Below are positions 8,175 to 16,176 of a stretch of 64,000 nucleotides of DNA, one piece after another. The position numbers and the translations under genes were made by a program. The stretch covers positions 496,001 through 560,000 of the forward strand of contig NZ_QQZY01000001.1 in assembly GCF_003351045.1 (NCBI RefSeq), in the 5' to 3' direction. The DNA comes from Gaiella occulta. GTDB lineage: Bacteria; Actinomycetota; Thermoleophilia; Gaiellales; Gaiellaceae. Position 1 is the stretch's first letter, and the number at the start of each line of letters is the position of its first letter. A model generated the notes under the pieces. It was not told where the DNA came from. It saw nothing but the letters and a program-made list of their open reading frames with translations, and made no database searches.

Positions 8175-9539
8175 ATGGCAAGCGACGCGGCCCGGCTCGA
8201 GCAGATCCGCTCGACGATCGCGGACAGGGAGATCGAGTTCATCTTCGCGCAGTTCGTGGACATGTACGGCCGGCCGAGCGCCAAGCTCGTGCCGGCGGCG
8301 CAGCTCGACTCCCTCGTCGAGGACGGCGCCGGCTTCGCCGGCTTCGCTGCCGGCGAGATCGGGCAGTTGCCGAGCGACCCGGACATCGCCGCGATCCCCG
8401 ACCTCGACAGCTTCACGCCCGTCCCCTGGCAGCCGAACCTCGCGCGCTTCGCCTGCGACGTGACCGTCGAGGGCGAGGCCTGGCCGTACTGCCCGCGCAC
8501 GGTTCTCCGCAACGTGCTCGCGCAGGCCGCGGAGCAGGGCTACGAGTTCAAGATCGGGATCGAGCTCGAGTACTTCCTCGTGCAGCTCAACGCGGACGGC
8601 ACGATCGAGATCGCCGACAAGCGCGACACGCTCGAGAAGCCCTGCTACGACATGGCCGGCCTCACCCGCCAGTACGAGTTCCTCACGCGCGTGTCGAGGT
8701 ACTGCAACGAGCTCGGCTGGGGCAACTACGCGAACGACCACGAGGACGCGAATGGCCAGTTCGAGCAGAACTTCGAGTACGCCGACGCCCTCGTCACCTG
8801 CGACCGCGCGATCTTCTTCCGCTACATGGTGCACACGCTCGCCGAGCAGCACGGCGTCGTGGCGACGTTCATGCCGAAGCCGTTCACGACTCTCACCGGC
8901 AACGGCGCCCACTTCCACATGTCGCTGTGGAAGGACGGCGTCAACGTCTTCCTCGACGAGGGCGACTCGCGCGGGCTCGGCCTGTCGGAGTGCGCCTACA
9001 ACTTCATCGGCGGGCTCAAGGCGCACGCGCGCGCCTACAGCGCGCTGACGGCGCCGACGGTGAACTCGTACAAGCGGCTGAAGCTCGGCTCGACCGCGAG
9101 CGGTGCCACCTGGTCGCCCGTGTGGATCTCGTACGGCTACAACAACCGCACGCAGATGCTGCGCATCCCCGCGCCCGGGCGCATCGAGGACCGCACCGTC
9201 GACGGATCGTGCAACCCGTACCTGGCGGCGGCAGCGGTGCTCGCATCCGGCCTCGACGGCATCGCCAACAAGCTCGACGCGGGCGAGCCCAACGCGGAGA
9301 ACCTCTACAGCTTCCCGTACGAGGAGCTCGTCGGCCGCGGCCTGCGCTCGCTCCCTGCGACGCTGCACGAGGCGGTGGAGGAGCTCGAGCGGGACGACGT
9401 CCTGCGCGCGGCGCTCGGCCGCACGCGCGAGAACGAGGAGTACGTCGACTACTACCTCCGCGTCAAGCGCGACGAATGGTTCCGCTACCACGAGCAGGTG
9501 ACCCCCTGGGAGATCCGGGAGTACCTCACCCGCTTCTGA
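8175..9539 (+). CDS. Type III glutamine synthetase-family ligase (GlnT / gamma-glutamylmethylamide synthetase-like)
   Basis: This 454-residue ATP-dependent ligase joins glutamate to ammonia or methylamine. The GS beta-grasp region (about 1-110) is followed by the catalytic domain with [10 protein letters not shown] (metal-binding Glu), [10 protein letters not shown] (metal His and substrate loop), [14 protein letters not shown] (ATP/glutamate arginines) and [12 protein letters not shown]. Length and motifs fit GlnT/GMAS rather than the GlnA types of central nitrogen assimilation. A strong GAGGAGGAGG lies four bases before the ATG. The three genes that follow are glxB, glxC and glxD, the same neighbourhood seen in methylamine-users, where GMAS and N-methylglutamate synthase act together. 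Plain glutamine synthesis remains possible. Confidence 0.85.
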   Translation: MASDAARLEQIRSTIADREIEFIFAQFVDMYGRPSAKLVPAAQLDSLVEDGAGFAGFAAGEIGQLPSDPDIAAIPDLDSFTPVPWQPNLARFACDVTVEGEAWPYCPRTVLRNVLAQAAEQGYEFKIGIELEYFLVQLNADGTIEIADKRDTLEKPCYDMAGLTRQYEFLTRVSRYCNELGWGNYANDHEDANGQFEQNFEYADALVTCDRAIFFRYMVHTLAEQHGVVATFMPKPFTTLTGNGAHFHMSLWKDGVNVFLDEGDSRGLGLSECAYNFIGGLKAHARAYSALTAPTVNSYKRLKLGSTASGATWSPVWISYGYNNRTQMLRIPAPGRIEDRTVDGSCNPYLAAAAVLASGLDGIANKLDAGEPNAENLYSFPYEELVGRGLRSLPATLHEAVEELERDDVLRAALGRTRENEEYVDYYLRVKRDEWFRYHEQVTPWEIREYLTRF

Positions 9540-9540
9540 C

Positions 9541-9565
9541 GCGTATGGAAGATAGCTCCATATGC
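9541..9565 (+). terminator. Stem-loop directly after the glutamine synthetase gene
   Basis: GCGTATGGA and TCCATATGC form a 9-base stem (one G-U) around a 7-base loop, two bases after the stop. No T-tract follows. A further nested pair (TATGCG...CGCATA enclosing GGAAAC...GTTTCC) lies at 9561-9607. It could trim transcription or stabilise the upstream mRNA so the ligase is made in excess over GlxBCD. It might instead be a regulator site. Confidence 0.5.
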
Positions 9566-9661
9566 GTTCGAGAAGATTGTGGGAAACGGCGCTGTTTCCA
9601 GCGCATAGTGTGAAGGCGCCGGGACGCGGCAGTAGATCTTTCGTCCATAGAAGGAGCGGGG

Positions 9662-10567
9662 ATGTGCGGGATCGTCGGACTGTTCGCCAAATCGCCTGAG
9701 CTCGAGCAGCGTCTCGGCGTGCACCTCGCGGCGATGCTCGCGCAGATGTCCAACCGCGGCCCGGACAGCGCGGGCGTCGCCGTCTACCACGACCCGGCGC
9801 CACCCGGCTCGAGCAAGCTGACCCTCTACTCGGCCGATCCCGCACAGCAGTGGGGAGATCTCTGCGCCGAGCTCGCCGGCACCTTCGGCGCCGCGCACGA
9901 GAAGAGCGTGCGCGCCAGCCATGCCGTCGTCCTCGTCGACGCCGACGCCGGGGAGGCCGAGTCCTGGGTGCGGAGTCACCATCCCGAGCTTCGGGTCATG
10001 AGCGCCGGCACCGTGATCGAGATCTACAAGGAGGTGGGGCGACCCGAGGTCTTCGCCGAGCAGTTCCGCCTCACGGATCTGCAGGGCACGCACGCTCTCG
10101 GCCACACCCGTATGGCGACGGAGAGCCGCGTGACGACGGAGGGCTCGCATCCGTTCTCGACCGGCCTCGACCTCTGCCTCGTCCACAACGGCTCCCTCTC
10201 GAACCACAACACCCTGCGGCGCAAGCTGCAGCGCGAGGGCATCGAGTTCCAGACCGAGAACGACACCGAGGTCGCGGCCGGCTACCTCGCATGGCGGCTG
10301 CGCGAGGGCGCGTCGCTGGAGCAGGCGCTCGAGGGCTGCCTCGACGATCTCGACGGCTTCTACACGTTCGCGGTCGGGACTGCCGACGGATTCGCCGTGC
10401 TGCGCGACCCGATCGCGTGCAAGCCGGCCGTCCTCGCGGAGACCGACGACTGGGTCGCGATGGCGTCCGAGTACCACGCGATCGCCGTGCTGCCCGGCGC
10501 CGACGAGGCCCGCATGTGGGAGCCGGAGCCCGGCGTCGTGTACGTGTGGGAGAAGGCGGTCGTCTGA
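9662..10567 (+). CDS. glxB: Class II glutamine amidotransferase (GlxB / N-methylglutamate synthase subunit A-like)
   Basis: This 301-residue Ntn-type glutaminase has the catalytic Cys exposed at position 2 after Met removal (MCGIVGLF). It also has the NRGPDSAG substrate loop, GHTRMATES, the HPFS segment and LVHNGSLSN. These match GlxB and the amidotransferase domain of glutamate synthase. It would release ammonia from glutamine, or transfer methylamine from gamma-glutamylmethylamide, into the GlxD reaction chamber. An AAGGAG precedes the ATG. Its stop overlaps glxC by one base (TGATG). Being a separate subunit rather than part of one large GltB chain is typical of glx/mgs sets. Confidence 0.9.
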   Translation: MCGIVGLFAKSPELEQRLGVHLAAMLAQMSNRGPDSAGVAVYHDPAPPGSSKLTLYSADPAQQWGDLCAELAGTFGAAHEKSVRASHAVVLVDADAGEAESWVRSHHPELRVMSAGTVIEIYKEVGRPEVFAEQFRLTDLQGTHALGHTRMATESRVTTEGSHPFSTGLDLCLVHNGSLSNHNTLRRKLQREGIEFQTENDTEVAAGYLAWRLREGASLEQALEGCLDDLDGFYTFAVGTADGFAVLRDPIACKPAVLAETDDWVAMASEYHAIAVLPGADEARMWEPEPGVVYVWEKAVV

Positions 10568-11280
10568 TGGTCGCCGACGCCGCGCTCGCCACCGAGGTCG
10601 TCGACCTCGCCGTCACGCCCCTGCGCGAGCTGAACCAGCGCCTCCACGACGTGGGGCGGACGGGCGCCGGGCCGGCACGCTGGCGCATCGTCAATCCCCG
10701 CGGCGCGCACGCGGTCGCCTGCGGGCTCGATGCGGAGCTCGAGGTCGAGATCGACGGGCACGTCGGCTACTACTGCGCCGGCATGAACCAGCACGCGAGC
10801 GTGCGGGTGAAGGGCAATGCCGGCACCGGTCTCGCGGAGAACATGATGTCGGGCACGGTCGTCGTCGAGGGCGGCGCGAGCCAGTCCGCGGGCGCCTCCG
10901 CGCACGGCGGCCTGCTCGTCGTCCACGGCGATGCCGCCGCGCGCTGCGGGATCTCGATGAAGGGCGTCGACATCGTCGTGCGGGGCTCGGTCGGCCACCT
11001 GAGCGCGTTCATGGCGCAGACGGGCCGTCTGGTCGTCTGCGGCGACGCGGGCGACTCGCTCGGCGACTCGATCTACGAGGCGCGCCTCTACGTACGCGGA
11101 GAGGTGGCGGGGCTCGGCGCCGACTGCATCGAGAAGGAGATGCGCGCGGAGCACGTCGAAGAGGTGCGGGAGCTGCTCGCCCGGGCGGGGATCGACGACG
11201 CCGCCGCGGAGGAGTTCCGGCGCTACGGGTCGGCGAGGCAGCTCTACACGTTCAAGGTCGACAACGCGGGGGCCTACTGA
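10567..11280 (+). CDS. glxC: GltB C-terminal beta-helix domain protein (GlxC / MgsB-like)
   Basis: This 237-residue protein consists mainly of the GXGXG beta-helix that ends large glutamate synthases. Repeats such as VRVKGNAGTGLAENM, VVVEGGASQSAGASAHGG and VVCGDAGDSLGDSIYE are visible across residues 75-190. In GltB this domain is structural and holds amidotransferase and synthase domains together; here it is a free subunit. One-base overlaps on both sides tie it to GlxB and GlxD, implying a stoichiometric complex. Residues 190-235 form a charged helical tail, useful for subunit docking by inference. Confidence 0.87.
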   Translation: MVADAALATEVVDLAVTPLRELNQRLHDVGRTGAGPARWRIVNPRGAHAVACGLDAELEVEIDGHVGYYCAGMNQHASVRVKGNAGTGLAENMMSGTVVVEGGASQSAGASAHGGLLVVHGDAAARCGISMKGVDIVVRGSVGHLSAFMAQTGRLVVCGDAGDSLGDSIYEARLYVRGEVAGLGADCIEKEMRAEHVEEVRELLARAGIDDAAAEEFRRYGSARQLYTFKVDNAGAY

Positions 11281-12689
11281 TGGCGGCGACCCTTCCGGGC
11301 GAGAGCTCTCGCGGCGGGGAGTGGCAGCCGGGCCTGCGCGAGTCGGCGCTGTTCGACCGCAACGTGATCGCCGAGATCCAGCGGGCCGCACGGGAGGGCA
11401 TCTACGACATCCGCGGGTTCGGCGCCAAGCGCCGTCTGCCGCACTTCGACGACCTGCTCTTCCTCGGCGCGAGCGTCTCGCGCTACCCGCTCGAGGGCTA
11501 CCGCGAGCGCTGTGACACGAACGTCACGCTCGGCACGCGCTTCGCGTCGAAGCCGCTCGAGCTGAAGATCCCGATCACGATCGCCGGCATGAGCTTCGGC
11601 GCCCTCTCCGCCCCCGCCAAGGAGGCGCTCGGACGGGCCGCCACCGAGGTCGGCACCTCGACGACGACCGGCGACGGCGGCATGACGCCCGAGGAGCGCG
11701 GCCACTCGAAGCTGCTCGTCTACCAGCTGCTGCCGTCCCGTTACGGCATGAACCCCGACGACCTGCGCAAGGCCGACGCGATCGAGGTCGTCGTCGGCCA
11801 GGGGGCGAAGCCCGGCGGCGGCGGCATGCTGCTCGGCCACAAGATCTCCGACCGGGTCGCGGCGATGCGCGACCTGCCGAAGGGGATCGACCAGCGCAGC
11901 GCCTGCCGGCACCCGGACTGGACGGGCCCCGACGATCTCGAGATCAAGATCGGCGAGCTGCGCGAGATCACCGACTGGGAGAAGCCGATCTTCGTCAAGG
12001 TCGGCGCCACGCGGACGTACTACGACGTGCAGCTCGCGGTGAAGGCGGGCGCCGACGTGATCGTCGTCGACGGCATGCAGGGCGGCACCGCCGCCACCCA
12101 GGACGTGTTCATCGAGCACGTCGGGATTCCGACGCTGTGCGCGCTCCCCCTTGCCGTGCAGGCGCTGCAGGAGCTCGGCCTCCACCGCGAGGTGCAGCTG
12201 GTCGTCTCGGGCGGCATTCGCAGCGGGGCGGACGTCGCGAAGGCGCTCGCGCTCGGTGCCGACGCCGTCTCCATCGGCACGGCGGCGCTGATCGCGATGG
12301 GCGACAACAGCCCCGACTACGAGACCGAATACCGCAAGATCGGCACCTCGGCCGGGTTCTACGACGACTGGCAGGCGGGCCGTGACCCGGCCGGCATCTC
12401 GACCCAGGACGACGAGCTCGCATCCCGCTTCGACCCCGTGCTCGGGGGCCGCAAGGTCGCGAACTACCTGCGCGTCCTGACGCTCGAGACGCAGACGCTC
12501 GCGCGCGCCTGCGGCAAGTCGCACGTGCACAACCTCGAGCCCGAGGACCTCGTCGCGCTCACGATCGAGGCGTCGCTGATGGCGCGCGTGCCCCTCGCCG
12601 GCATGCAGCTGCCGCTCATCGACGAGCTCGCGGTCAGGGTCGCGCCCCGCGTTGCGGGCGAGCGAGACCGTCCGGCCGCCCGCCGGTAG
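11280..12689 (+). CDS. glxD: FMN-dependent glutamate synthase domain protein (GlxD / MgsC-like), cluster ligands missing
   Basis: This 469-residue FMN barrel has TIAGMSFGALSAPAKEAL near the N-terminus, GQGAKPGGGGML, FVKVGATR, VVDGMQGGTAAT and the phosphate-binding VVSGGIRSGADVAKALALGA. It would condense the amino group released by GlxB with 2-oxoglutarate. The segment where glutamate synthases place the [3Fe-4S] cysteines reads GFYDDWQAGRDPAGISTQ here, with no Cys. The homologue at 63344-64000 retains CYHCHTGRCPVG. So this copy probably lacks the cluster and may take electrons another way or not at all. The start overlaps glxC by one base. Family assignment is strong. Confidence 0.87.
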   Translation: MAATLPGESSRGGEWQPGLRESALFDRNVIAEIQRAAREGIYDIRGFGAKRRLPHFDDLLFLGASVSRYPLEGYRERCDTNVTLGTRFASKPLELKIPITIAGMSFGALSAPAKEALGRAATEVGTSTTTGDGGMTPEERGHSKLLVYQLLPSRYGMNPDDLRKADAIEVVVGQGAKPGGGGMLLGHKISDRVAAMRDLPKGIDQRSACRHPDWTGPDDLEIKIGELREITDWEKPIFVKVGATRTYYDVQLAVKAGADVIVVDGMQGGTAATQDVFIEHVGIPTLCALPLAVQALQELGLHREVQLVVSGGIRSGADVAKALALGADAVSIGTAALIAMGDNSPDYETEYRKIGTSAGFYDDWQAGRDPAGISTQDDELASRFDPVLGGRKVANYLRVLTLETQTLARACGKSHVHNLEPEDLVALTIEASLMARVPLAGMQLPLIDELAVRVAPRVAGERDRPAARR

Positions 12690-12814
12690 CGGCGGGCCGC
12701 CGACCCGAGCCGCTCGGCGCCGCTCGTCTCGAGGATCTCGACCGAGGCCGGTTCCGGCCCGTCTACACGACCGACGTCGACGAGCACGGCAACACCGTGG
12801 GACTGTTGTCGGCC

Positions 12815-13195
12815 CTAGTGGACGATCAGGACGTCACAGCGGGCCCTGCGCTGCACGTTCTCGCTCACGGAGTGGCCGAGAAGCCGCTCGACCATGCTCG
12901 GCTCGCGCGTGCCGACGACGATCAGATCCGCCCCATTCGCCTCGGCGACCTCGACGATCGCCTCCGCCGGGTCGCCGACCGCCTCCACGAGCTCTGCCTC
13001 GACGCCCATCTTCTCGAGGAGGGAGCCCGCGTTCCGCAGGTCGGAGCCGTCGTCGCGACTCTCGCCGCCGATCAGCACGGGAACGACGCTCGTCACCACG
13101 AGTCGCGCACCGTAGCGGCGTGCCATCTCACCAGCACGCTCGATCGCACGGTCGGAGGGGTCGGACTCGTTGTAGCCGACGACGATCGTCTTCAT
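12815..13195 (-). CDS. Universal stress protein (UspA family), second copy
   Basis: This 126-residue Usp domain ([21 protein letters not shown] to CDVLIVH) has the ATP loop VVGTREPSMVERLLGHSVSE. The start at 13195 has AAGGAGA upstream; a longer version starting ten codons earlier (MTPKGDLMK) is less likely because it would include that site. The first and last strands are nearly identical to the gene at 5883-6296, so these are recent-looking paralogues in the same orientation. It lies tail-to-tail with the glx operon. Confidence 0.9.
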   Translation of the reverse strand: MKTIVVGYNESDPSDRAIERAGEMARRYGARLVVTSVVPVLIGGESRDDGSDLRNAGSLLEKMGVEAELVEAVGDPAEAIVEVAEANGADLIVVGTREPSMVERLLGHSVSENVQRRARCDVLIVH

Positions 13196-13282
13196 CAGGT
13201 CTCCTTTCGGGGTCACACCGAACTATCGAGGACGCCGCGGCGCTGGTGATCGGGGAAACCCCCGGTTCGTGCGCGCGGCTCT

Positions 13283-13570
13283 CTACTGACTCTGTGCGAG
13301 CGGCACGTCGTGGTCGCTGTCGCCCAGGCCGAGCGACCGGCGGAGCTCGGAGCCCCAGTTCGGGTGCCGCCCGATGCAGGTCGGGCAGACGCGCAGCGCG
13401 GCACCCTGGAGCCCGGGATGGTCGATCACGGCGCCGGGTGGGAGCACGAGTCGCCCCCACGCAGCGCCCGAAAGCAGGCCGTCGGCCTGCTTTCGGTTGC
13501 AGAGAGCGCAGTGAAGGTAGAGCCGGGCCAATGACTCGTGCTCAACCCCAAGGGCCGATGAAGGGGCCAC
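13283..13570 (-). CDS. Small CxxC...CxxC protein, unknown function
   Basis: Up to 95 residues contain HCALCNRKQ and, about 40 residues later, RVCPTCIGRHP. The two CxxC pairs probably hold one zinc. The GTG at 13570 would overlap the upstream 50-residue gene by 29 bases; a TTG at 13531 gives an 82-residue form that keeps both pairs and avoids the overlap. It is the last of four minus-strand genes starting with the Amt transporter, so it may be co-transcribed with it. No family recognised. The paired cysteines at sensible spacing argue for a real gene. Confidence 0.55.
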   Translation of the reverse strand: MAPSSALGVEHESLARLYLHCALCNRKQADGLLSGAAWGRLVLPPGAVIDHPGLQGAALRVCPTCIGRHPNWGSELRRSLGLGDSDHDVPLAQSQ

Positions 13571-13694
13571 CGCGGTCGGTCAACAGGATCGCGACGACGA
13601 CGACGACGCACAGGAGCGAGAGGCCGATCATGAACGGCGCGACCCGGCTGTCCTCCTTCTGCTGCGGGGGGAAGTCGATCTGCTTGCCTGCCAA
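13542..13694 (-). CDS. Small single-span membrane protein (50 residues)
   Basis: An open frame beginning with TTG 13694 encodes a short polar head (AGKQIDFPPQQKEDSRVAP), one membrane span (MIGLSLLCVVVVVAILL) and a short tail ending in GPWG. AGGAGG sits eight bases before the TTG, an excellent ribosome-binding site that decides the start. It lies 16 bases after the 78-residue membrane-protein gene and belongs to the same minus-strand unit as the ammonium transporter. Possibly an accessory peptide of the transporter or of a respiratory enzyme; no homologue recognised. Confidence 0.6.
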   Translation of the reverse strand: MAGKQIDFPPQQKEDSRVAPFMIGLSLLCVVVVVAILLTDRGGPFIGPWG

Positions 13695-13710
13695 CGGATG
13701 ATCCTCCTCT

Positions 13711-13947
13711 CTACGCCGCGCTCGGCGGGGTGGGCTCGACTGGGCCGAGAGCGCCCGAAGCGCGAAGCGCGGCGGCCTGATGCTCGAGCTTGCCGTTCTC
13801 CATGGTCACGAATCCGATCACGGCTGCGACCATGAGGATGATTCCGAGCACGGTGAGGATGTAGGTGCCGGTCGAGTTGGCGCCGCCCCAGGTCCAGAAC
13901 TCGGCGATGTCCTCGCTCCACTTGTCGTAGGGGAAGCTGTTGAACAT
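13711..13947 (-). CDS. Small membrane protein downstream of Amt (78 residues)
   Basis: This 78-residue protein starts MFNSFPYDKWSEDIAEFWTWGG. It has one clear hydrophobic span (YILTVLGIILMVAAVIGFVTM, about 29-49) and a soluble tail rich in Ala and Pro. TAAGGAGG, which also contains the stop of the transporter gene, lies just upstream of the ATG, so it is translated from the same message nine bases after Amt. The aromatic N-terminus looks amphipathic and could lie at the membrane surface. A partner or regulator of the transporter is the simplest inference. Confidence 0.75.
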   Translation of the reverse strand: MFNSFPYDKWSEDIAEFWTWGGANSTGTYILTVLGIILMVAAVIGFVTMENGKLEHQAAALRASGALGPVEPTPPSAA

Positions 13948-13956
13948 CGGGCCTCC

Positions 13957-15414
13957 TTATGCTCCGACCTTGACGGTCTGTTTGCGCGTAGCCGAGTGGT
14001 AGGCGTCGAGCAGGATCGGCGCTGCCTCGACCTCGTCGCCGTCGGGCGTCACGATCACCTCCGGCACGCGCTCGAACTCCGGGTAGAAGTCCTGCTGGAA
14101 CTCGGCCAGGTCGAGGCCCTCGAGCTCGACCTCCGGCGGCACGCGCAGCAGGTTCAGCTTCTTCAGCACCCAGCTGAGGACGTACCCGGGCAGGAAGGCG
14201 AGCGGCAGGAAGGCCATCATCCCCATCAGCTGGCCGCCGAACGAGACGGGGATGTTGTTGATCCCCGTGGGGTATCCGCCCGCGAAGATGCCGACGAGGA
14301 AGACGCCGTAGAAGCCGCAAAACCCGTGCACGGCGACCGCGCCGACGGCATCGTCGAGCCGGAGCTTCTTCTCGATCCAGGTGCCGACCCACACCGCCAG
14401 CATGCCACCGGAGGCCGCGAGGAGGTAGGCGAGCGACGGATGATAGACGTCGGCGCCGGCGGAGACGGCGATCACGCCCGCAAGGCCGCCCGACAGCGTC
14501 CAGAACGGATCGCCCTTGCTCGCGAACCAGGCGCCGGTGAACCCTCCGGCGAACCCGATCGTGATCACCATTGCGATCGCCCCGAGCGTCGTCGGCGAGA
14601 GATAGATGTTGAGCCAGCCCGGGAAGACGGTGGACTGGATCACGAGACACGCTGCGTAGAAGCCGTAGAAGCCCGTGAAGATCAACATCAGCCCGAGCAG
14701 CGTCATGTGCGTGTTGTGCGGTCTGAAGCTCCTTGCTCTACCCGCGACGTCGTACTTGCCGATCCGTGGGCCGAGGTTGAGCAGGACACCGAGCGTGAAG
14801 GCGCCGGCCACGCCGTGCACGACGAGAGACGCGATCGCGTCGTGGAAGCCGAAGCGCGTCACGAGCCAGCCGCCGGAGCTCCATCCCCACGCCGCGTCCA
14901 TGATCCACACGAACGACCCGAGCACGATCGTCAGCATCAGATAGGCGGAGAGGCGGACACGCTCGATGAGCGCTCCCGACATGATCGAGCCGGTTGTCCA
15001 CGAGAAGAGGAGGAAGGCGAGGAAGAAGACGAGGCTGACGTGATCCTGGAGATTCGGCCCCAGGCCTGCGCTCCACGGCGCGGTCAGGCCGCAGAATCCC
15101 GGCAGAGCGTCCGGGCTTGCGTGCCCGCTCTTCGGCCAGCCTTCCTGGAAGCAGCCGTACACGTACCAGCCGAAGTAGTAGAACGTCGGTGTGACCACGG
15201 CGATCGTGAGGATGTTCTTCATCGCCGTCGACATGACGTTCTTGCGCCGTGCGATGCCTGCCTCGTATGCCATGAAGCCGGCGTGGATCAGCCACATGAC
15301 AACGACCGTGAAGAAGTAGAACTGCTCGGTCAGGATCTGCGAGTCGAGCTTGATCTGCCTTTCGAGATCCTGAATTGTCGTCTCCGCGAGCAACGACATC
15401 AGCGACGAACCCAT
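13957..15414 (-). CDS. amt: Amt-family ammonium (or methylammonium) transporter
   Basis: This 485-residue protein has about eleven membrane spans. The pore twin histidines are visible in ASLVVHGVAGAF and AVAVHGFCGFYG. The span with AGFMAYEAGIARRKNV is the Amt signature region, and the aspartate-containing helix is WGWSSGGWLV...FHDAIASL. The extramembrane C-tail (ELEGLDLAEFQQDFYPEF) resembles the regulatory tail of many Amt proteins. The insert CFQEGWPKSGHASPDALPGFCG (two Cys) in the loop after the third span is unusual and may form an external disulfide. GGAGG precedes the ATG. The nearby GS/glx genes suggest uptake of ammonium or methylammonium. Confidence 0.88.
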   Translation of the reverse strand: MGSSLMSLLAETTIQDLERQIKLDSQILTEQFYFFTVVVMWLIHAGFMAYEAGIARRKNVMSTAMKNILTIAVVTPTFYYFGWYVYGCFQEGWPKSGHASPDALPGFCGLTAPWSAGLGPNLQDHVSLVFFLAFLLFSWTTGSIMSGALIERVRLSAYLMLTIVLGSFVWIMDAAWGWSSGGWLVTRFGFHDAIASLVVHGVAGAFTLGVLLNLGPRIGKYDVAGRARSFRPHNTHMTLLGLMLIFTGFYGFYAACLVIQSTVFPGWLNIYLSPTTLGAIAMVITIGFAGGFTGAWFASKGDPFWTLSGGLAGVIAVSAGADVYHPSLAYLLAASGGMLAVWVGTWIEKKLRLDDAVGAVAVHGFCGFYGVFLVGIFAGGYPTGINNIPVSFGGQLMGMMAFLPLAFLPGYVLSWVLKKLNLLRVPPEVELEGLDLAEFQQDFYPEFERVPEVIVTPDGDEVEAAPILLDAYHSATRKQTVKVGA

Positions 15415-15541
15415 GCGCCCTCCCTCAGGCCGCTTCGGCTAACGAGAGCCGAGCCTACGAAACGCCGTGTCGGGCATCTATGGGGAGCCGGGCTATCGTT
15501 GACGGGCAGCATGTGGAGGTTTGTTACATAGCCGTGGAGGG

Positions 15542-15889
15542 CTACGGCTCGAGCACCGCGCCGGTTCGCCCGTCGACCCGCACGACGCGGTACCGGGTCG
15601 GATTGCCGTCCGCGTCGACGTCGTAGAGCGAGACTGCCCACACCGCGCGCGGAGGGATACCCTGCTGGACGAGGCGGATCTGCATCCGATCCGGGGTGAA
15701 CGAGACCGCGGCCCGGGCGATCTTCTCGGCCTGTTGCTGCGAGACGGTGCGATCGGACGACGCGCAACCTCGTGCGACGAGGAGCGCGGCGAGCAGTACG
15801 ATGCCGACCGCAGCGAGCCGGAACGCCCAGCTGTCGCGGAGATCGCGCCGGGCGCTATCCACGCGCCTGGCGTCTGCGGACGACGACAT
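15542..15889 (-). CDS. Membrane-anchored PepSY-like small protein
   Basis: This protein of about 115 residues has a basic head, one membrane span (FRLAAVGIVLLAALLVARGCA, about 24-44) and an extracytoplasmic domain. That domain has QQAEKIARAAVSF and ends YRVVRVDGRTGAVLEP, the shape of a single PepSY-like repeat. The start is ATG 15889; GTG 15895 is an alternative. It overlaps the end of the upstream membrane-protein gene by about 35 bases, indicating coupling. It lies between the FAD oxidoreductase and Amt on the same strand. Function unknown. Confidence 0.6.
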   Translation of the reverse strand: MSSSADARRVDSARRDLRDSWAFRLAAVGIVLLAALLVARGCASSDRTVSQQQAEKIARAAVSFTPDRMQIRLVQQGIPPRAVWAVSLYDVDADGNPTRYRVVRVDGRTGAVLEP

Positions 15890-16067
15890 AGCCACGCAAG
15901 AGCAGATAGCCGACGAAATGTGTCATGAGCACGAGCAGGAGCCACCAGAACCACCACACGTAATGCGGCCGTAGCTCGCGCAGCTCGATCACCGTGAGAT
16001 AGAGCGCGACGGCGAGCGTGAGCACGAGCACCCACGGTGCGTAGCCGAGCAACAGGAAGACGAGCAC
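15855..16067 (-). CDS. Small two-span membrane protein
   Basis: This 70-residue, very hydrophobic protein has two spans (FLLLGYAPWVLVLTLAVAL and WWFWWLLLVLMTHFVGYLLL) joined by a short charged loop, ending in an Arg-rich tail (VVVRRRQARG). The GTG at 16067 has GAGG about eight bases before it. It overlaps the following PepSY-like gene by 35 bases. The aromatic cluster WWFWW resembles small respiratory or transporter accessory subunits, but no family is recognised. Confidence 0.6.
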   Translation of the reverse strand: MLVFLLLGYAPWVLVLTLAVALYLTVIELRELRPHYVWWFWWLLLVLMTHFVGYLLLRGYVVVRRRQARG

Positions 16068-16176
16068 GAGCGCATCCTCGGGCAGCGGGCGTCGGCGCGC
16101 AAGGGGCCGGGCGTGCAGAACCCACCCTCGTGTCCGCCCGGGAGATCGCGGCGGCGCCGGCCTCGATCTCTTCGGG

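Noticed and set aside
5883-9845. A 1320-codon open frame on the minus strand, as if one giant protein
   Set aside because: Only its last 138 codons (5883-6296) look like a protein family (Usp). The rest is antisense to clear genes and has the biased composition typical of GC-rich shadow frames.
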